A DNA stretch of 17,465 nucleotides from an uncultured Marinicella sp. (GTDB taxonomy: Bacteria; Pseudomonadota; Gammaproteobacteria; Xanthomonadales; Marinicellaceae). Both the position numbers and the translations under genes were made by a program. The notes under the pieces were generated by a model, which was not told where the DNA came from, searched no databases, and saw only the letters and a program-made list of their open reading frames with translations. Shown one piece after another: positions 13,433 to 17,465 of this stretch (positions are counted from its first letter, which is position 1; the number at the start of each line of letters is the position of its first letter). The stretch is from positions 1-17,465 of the forward strand of contig CALLLZ010000373.1 of NCBI GenBank assembly GCA_938008005.1, read 5' to 3'.

Positions 13433-16400
13433 TTAGCGACGTTTTTGCCTCACCCCCACACCGATCATCAAGACACTGAGTAACATCAGCATCCAACCAC
13501 TCAAAGTAGGAACACTCACAGGTGCACCTGAACCGGCAGCAGAACCTGAACCTGTTAGGCTGACCTGATCTGGACTGGAGTCTGCATCACTGGTTAAATC
13601 AATCACCGCATTGAAAGCACCTAAAGCATCTGGTGCAAACATCACTTCAAGCTCACATCTGGCATTAGGAACAATTACTACAGGTAAGCTTAAACAGCTG
13701 CCACTCACAAGACTGAATGGCGACGCTGGCGAGCTGATGGCTGAAAGGTTTAAATCAGCGGTCCCAATATTGCTGATGGTTAGGGTTTCAGTTGTGCTGG
13801 CATTGGTTGTCACGGCACCAAAATCAATTGAAGCATTGCTTATTTGAATACTCGACGCTTGAACCGTACAAGTCACCGTAACATCACTCACATCACCACC
13901 TGTTAATGTACCTGAGCCATTGCTAACCACACACGCCAGATTACTCGATCTGAGTATTTGGTTCAAAACAGTTACATCATAAGTAGAACCATCGGCCAAA
14001 GCCGTGGCGAATGTAAAATCACCATTGGTGTTTATCACCAAATCATCACTGGCACTATTCTGCAAGGTCACTGTACTGGTAGCGGCCAAACCTGAGATCG
14101 TACCACCAACGGTGTAAGTATCAGTGGCACAAGTGACCACAACATCAGTGACATCACTTCCAGCTATTGTGCCTGTGCCACCAGCTACAGTACAAGTTTG
14201 TGTCGGTGTGGTTGGTTGAGTTAACACGGTCACGGCATAAGCTGAACCATCAGCCAAAGCTGTGGCAAAGGTAAAACGACCATCAGCGCTGACAGTTAAA
14301 TCATCGCCGCTGTTAATCTGTAAAACCACGCTGTTACCTGTAGCGAGTCCTGTAACTGTGCCAGCAACTGTATGGGTGTCTGTTGAACAAGTCACAGTCA
14401 CATTAACCACATCATTGCCTACCAAAGTGCCTGAACCATTGACAACGGTACAAACTTGGTTGGGTGTATTTGGTTGAGTTAAAACGGTCACAGCATAAGC
14501 TGAACCATCGGTTAAAGCAGTAAAAGTGAATCCACCATTGGCATTAACAATTAAATCATCAGCACCATTGTTTTGTAACACCAATCCTGTACCCATTAAG
14601 CCTGAAATCGTGCCGCCAACAGTATGTGTAGCTGGGTCATTAAAATCAACGCCGAAATTACTGTTGGCGGGGCCTGTGGCATTAGTCACATCGGCGGCAT
14701 TGCTATTAATGAAGGCGCTGTCGGCAAAATTAAAGGTAATATCCGCCACATCATCGGCATCAAGATGACTGTTGGCATTACCTGATAAAGTGAGCCTCGC
14801 AATGCTAAAATCGGTGCTCATTATATTGCCATCAGAGCTTACTGCAGAAAAACGTCCATTACCGAATGCAACACTTTGCCACTCACCTTGCGGCGTGTTC
14901 TGCGATGTCCAAGTACTGCCATCAGGCGACGTCATGACTCGATTTCCATTTGAAGCAAAATCCCTTACCGCGACAAATAGGTCGTTGCCATAGGTGACTG
15001 ACGACCAAATACCTAACGGAGCACTCTGCGCTGTCCAAGTGATGCCATCGGGAGAAGTCATCACTCGATTGGTACCAGCATTTGCGACGGCGACAAATAA
15101 GCCATCACCATAGGCAACTGATCGCCAAATGTGCGGAATAGAAAACGGAGTGCTCCGAGCTGTCCAAGTGATGCCATCGGGAGAACTCATAACCTGAAGA
15201 GTGCCATTACCATTACCTACCGCGACAAATAAACCTGTGCCATTACCCAAATCACCATAGGTAACTGAACGCCAAAAATTTAACGGAGTGCTCCGCGCTG
15301 TCCAATTAATACCATCAGGTGAAGTCATGACTTGATTGGTGCCAAGATCCGCTACCGCGACAAATAAACCTGTACCACTACTATCCTCACCATAGGTGAC
15401 TGAAGCCCAAAAATTTAACGGAGCACTCCGTGCTGTCCAAGCGATGCCATCAGGCGACGTCATGACTTGATTACTACCCTCAGCTACTGCGACAAATAAA
15501 CCGTTACCATTGCCATCATCGCCATAGGTGACTGAACGCCAAGCTCTTTGCGGAGCGCTGTGCGCCGTCCAATTGATGCCATCGACTGATGTCATCACTC
15601 GATTATTACCAGCATCCGTTACCGCGACAAACTGCCCATTTCCATAGGTAACGGCTGTAAAACTTCGGTTACTGCTCATACGTGTTACCCAAGAATCGCT
15701 GGAATCTTGTACCTCAATCACTGGTATCAAGCCAGCAGGTACATTGCCTAAGGTGATGTCGGTATTCAGTATGAGTGGGCCAGTAAAACGATCACCATCA
15801 AGCGTCGCTGTGATTTCCCCACTGACCGAGCCGTCATTAGCCATGTTTTCAGTGAAGCCTGCTCCACCATAGCTGATGCCAGGAAAGTCATTATCTGTGA
15901 TCATAATATCCTGTGACACGGTACCGAATAAGAATAAACCCGCACTGGGATTTGATAAGGTTAAGACCGCGGTTTCAGGCCCTTCAATCAGTGTATCGTC
16001 TTGAACAGTAAACGTAACTGAGCCGCTTAATTGGCCATTTGGGATGGTAATGGTGGTATTACTTAATACATAATCTGAGGGCGTAATATCGGTGCCTGTC
16101 ACGCTAATATCAACCGTTTGATCACCCGAGACAAAGCTTTCGCTCAGCGCGGTTAATGTGATAACACTTGTCGCGGCTTCTGTTCCTGCGTTCGTTGATG
16201 CTTGGAGTATGACTGGAGAAGCTGGTCTGGCTATTGTTACCGTTTGAGTGGTCGTTGCACCGCACAAACCGGGTGTTTCATATTCAATGGTGTAACCCCC
16301 TGGAGGCGTTGCGGATAAATCGATGGTACCAGTGGCAGAGTTAATAGACAAAGCCCCTGATCCCGTTCCCGGGGCAGCAGAAAATGTACCGCCTGATACA

Positions 16401-17465
16401 CCAGTAATTGTTGGTGTTGGATCAGCATCGGTTGTCAAATAAGTCGCTGCCGAATAGCTAAATGAGCCGTCTTCACGAGGAGTAATCGGTACCGTATGCA
16501 CACCACACGTGCCCGGTGTTACAACACTGCCACCTTCACCGCGAACAAAATAGTTAATCGAAGTGGCGTTTGCAGGTGGGTTAACAATAGATGAATTGGA
16601 CGTGGTTGAATCAACTTGTGTGCCACCACAACTGTCAGTGTAAACCACCCATTGTGCGGCGCTATTTAGGTTGCCTATCCACGTCAGCAAAGCAACATTG
16701 CCAGCACAAACAGTGGGAGGGCCATGATTTACAACTGGGATAGTTGGCGCAGTAAGGCTATCAATAATTGAGATATCTTGCGATGTGGTGGTTCCAAGTG
16801 ATAAGCCTGCAGATGGATTACTGATGCTTAGAATCGCCGTTTCGTTACCTTCAAGCACTGTATCGTCTTGCACCGTGAAGGTAACCGTGCCAGTGGTTTC
16901 GCCGTTATTAATAGTAATGGTAGTGTTGCTGAGTGCAAAATCACTGGTGGTGACTCCGGACCCAGACACACCGATGCTAATTGATTGGTCACCCACCACG
17001 GGGGCATCGGCGGTGGCAGTTAAGGTAATGACCGTTCCTGCCGCTTCGCTGCCTGTATTGGCTGATGCGCTCAAGTTCACGGCTCGAACTGGCACCGGCA
17101 CAGAGCCTTCAAACGCACCTATATCGACAGTACCAGCCAGTACACGAGAAAAACCTGTACCGCGCTGGTCGGTCGTTAAGCTGGCAGCAGCTGCATTATC
17201 ACCCATATTTAAGGCAGGGCTATTGCTGTACAAGGCGTGCGTTAAGGTTGGGCCACCGTTGTCCGCTAAGGGCGCAACCAAGGCGTCTTGCTGAACCGTG
17301 GTGGTTATAGAACTGCAGTTGTCACATAAATTATTGATATTGGTGGTAAGAGTCGCCGAATCGATAAGGCGTACGCCATTACGACTATTGCCTGAGATCA
17401 CTGTATTACTTAAATGGAAGTCACCTATAATACTGCGGTAAATTATTCCAATCCCGGTATTATCA
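13433..17465 (-). CDS. Giant modular surface protein with VPTL/IPTL-CTERM sorting tail (N terminus outside window)
   Basis: The frame is open to the right window edge, so the true start lies beyond it; residues below count from the GTG at 17401. Order: end of a parallel beta-helix with a choice-of-anchor Q end (PLADNGGPTLTHAL... TVDIGAFEG, about 45-99); Calx-beta 1 (107-214); an Ig/SprB-like stretch with four cysteines (220-390); Calx-beta 2 (395-505); a beta-sandwich half (509-566); seven propeller-like repeats (568-864); the other sandwich half (866-920); three about 85-residue repeats (925-1178); a choice-of-anchor D domain (1184-1286); then VPTLSGWMLMLL with a hydrophobic helix and terminal RQKRR. 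The tail suggests processing by an exosortase-type enzyme and export to the cell surface. Adhesion or matrix binding is a guess. No enzyme motif was seen. Confidence 0.88.
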   Translation of the reverse strand, partial: DNTGIGIIYRSIIGDFHLSNTVISGNSRNGVRLIDSATLTTNINNLCDNCSSITTTVQQDALVAPLADNGGPTLTHALYSNSPALNMGDNAAAASLTTDQRGTGFSRVLAGTVDIGAFEGSVPVPVRAVNLSASANTGSEAAGTVITLTATADAPVVGDQSISIGVSGSGVTTSDFALSNTTITINNGETTGTVTFTVQDDTVLEGNETAILSISNPSAGLSLGTTTSQDISIIDSLTAPTIPVVNHGPPTVCAGNVALLTWIGNLNSAAQWVVYTDSCGGTQVDSTTSNSSIVNPPANATSINYFVRGEGGSVVTPGTCGVHTVPITPREDGSFSYSAATYLTTDADPTPTITGVSGGTFSAAPGTGSGALSINSATGTIDLSATPPGGYTIEYETPGLCGATTTQTVTIARPASPVILQASTNAGTEAATSVITLTALSESFVSGDQTVDISVTGTDITPSDYVLSNTTITIPNGQLSGSVTFTVQDDTLIEGPETAVLTLSNPSAGLFLFGTVSQDIMITDNDFPGISYGGAGFTENMANDGSVSGEITATLDGDRFTGPLILNTDITLGNVPAGLIPVIEVQDSSDSWVTRMSSNRSFTAVTYGNGQFVAVTDAGNNRVMTSVDGINWTAHSAPQRAWRSVTYGDDGNGNGLFVAVAEGSNQVMTSPDGIAWTARSAPLNFWASVTYGEDSSGTGLFVAVADLGTNQVMTSPDGINWTARSTPLNFWRSVTYGDLGNGTGLFVAVGNGNGTLQVMSSPDGITWTARSTPFSIPHIWRSVAYGDGLFVAVANAGTNRVMTSPDGITWTAQSAPLGIWSSVTYGNDLFVAVRDFASNGNRVMTSPDGSTWTSQNTPQGEWQSVAFGNGRFSAVSSDGNIMSTDFSIARLTLSGNANSHLDADDVADITFNFADSAFINSNAADVTNATGPANSNFGVDFNDPATHTVGGTISGLMGTGLVLQNNGADDLIVNANGGFTFTALTDGSAYAVTVLTQPNTPNQVCTVVNGSGTLVGNDVVNVTVTCSTDTHTVAGTVTGLATGNSVVLQINSGDDLTVSADGRFTFATALADGSAYAVTVLTQPTTPTQTCTVAGGTGTIAGSDVTDVVVTCATDTYTVGGTISGLAATSTVTLQNSASDDLVINTNGDFTFATALADGSTYDVTVLNQILRSSNLACVVSNGSGTLTGGDVSDVTVTCTVQASSIQISNASIDFGAVTTNASTTETLTISNIGTADLNLSAISSPASPFSLVSGSCLSLPVVIVPNARCELEVMFAPDALGAFNAVIDLTSDADSSPDQVSLTGSGSAAGSGAPVSVPTLSGWMLMLLSVLMIGVGVRQKRR
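13436..13513 (-). other. VPTL/IPTL-CTERM protein-sorting signal
   Basis: The last 26 residues (1297-1322) begin with VPTLSGW, continue as one hydrophobic helix (MLMLLSVLMIGVGV) and end in RQKRR. This is the tripartite layout of IPTL-CTERM signals, with Val in place of the first Ile. Such tails are processed by exosortase-family transpeptidases encoded elsewhere in the genome; none lies in this window. Confidence 0.85.
13868..14629 (-). repeat. Three tandem about 85-residue repeats in the giant protein
   Basis: Residues 925-1008, 1009-1094 and 1095-1178 share THTVxGTxxGL, then DDLxVxxxGxFTF, DGSAYAVTVLTQP, a cysteine (CTV) and a final VTVTC. Each unit has a conserved Cys pair about 20 residues apart that could form a disulfide outside the cell. 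DNA copies remain clearly similar, for example GCATAAGCTGAACCATC at about 14235 and 14495. This unit is common in surface proteins with IPTL tails, as far as I recall. Confidence 0.82.
14789..15700 (-). repeat. Seven propeller-blade repeats in the giant protein
   Basis: Six full repeats and a seventh lacking its last strand follow the pattern W-x-SVTYG, GLFVAVA, NxVMTSPDG, WTARSxP, with blades starting near residues 579, 620, 665, 710, 759, 799 and 840. Unit lengths vary from about 40 to 49 because of loop insertions (DDGNGNG, EDSSGTG, DLGNGTG). The seventh ends at NIMSTDF without the WTARS strand; a matching strand, DSWVTRMSS (569-577), precedes the first blade. DNA copies share GCTGTCCAAGTGATGCCATC-like blocks every 120-140 bases. 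Confidence 0.85.

Noticed and set aside
14789..15700. Regularly spaced repeats that could suggest a CRISPR or minisatellite array
   Set aside because: Units are 120-140 bases, stay in one reading frame, vary like protein repeats and encode propeller blades; there are no short identical repeats with unique spacers.
16785..17294. 169-residue open frame on the plus strand
   Set aside because: It lies wholly antisense to the giant surface gene and mirrors its Thr/Ser/Val/Ala-rich codons; no start signal or recognisable domain.

Overview
The window looks like a chromosome segment from a free-living, probably marine gammaproteobacterium of fairly low GC. Three observations support this. The pcnB-folK, dapA-bamC-like and mrp/apbC-dcd gene pairs are typical gammaproteobacterial neighbours. 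A 7Fe-8S ferredoxin of the Azotobacter FdI type is present. A huge surface protein ends in a VPTL/IPTL-CTERM sorting signal, and another protein ends in a ...IFANGFE tail; I associate both with Marinicella/Wenzhouxiangella-like lineages. The genus is an inference, not a demonstration.

Layout. Positions 1-209 hold the 3' end of a rightward secreted-protein gene, followed by a strong intrinsic terminator. Positions 257-597 are non-coding and carry a palindromic dispersed repeat. Positions 598-4816 are a leftward block: AI-2E/PerM-family permease, outer-membrane beta-barrel protein, NAD-type isocitrate dehydrogenase and BCP peroxiredoxin. Positions 4884-6421 are a rightward dapA plus BamC-like lipoprotein operon ending in a bidirectional terminator. 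fdxA (6510-6839) points left and diverges from pcnB-folK (6907-8739) across overlapping, nearly symmetric promoter elements. After an AT-rich stretch and a terminator, pgi, apbC/mrp, dcd and an atypical SDR gene run rightward to 12963, tightly packed. The 12964-13432 gap holds a decayed gene fragment and a second, inverted copy of the same repeat. Positions 13433-17465 hold a leftward giant modular surface protein, truncated at its N terminus by the window edge.

The middle of the window is ordinary housekeeping: lysine and cell-wall precursors, outer-membrane assembly, folate, RNA polyadenylation, glycolysis, Fe-S delivery, dCTP deamination and peroxide defence. The accessory content sits at the two edges, where surface-protein genes lie beside the palindromic repeat. 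The most unusual item is in the giant protein: seven WTxRS-type repeats look like a closed seven-bladed beta-propeller inserted inside another domain. Smaller points are an 11-bp hairpin enclosing the start codon of the SDR gene, a pcnB gene with no usable ATG start, and a pseudogene scrap related to the giant gene. I found no rRNA, tRNA, CRISPR array, transposase or complete unknown multigene system.
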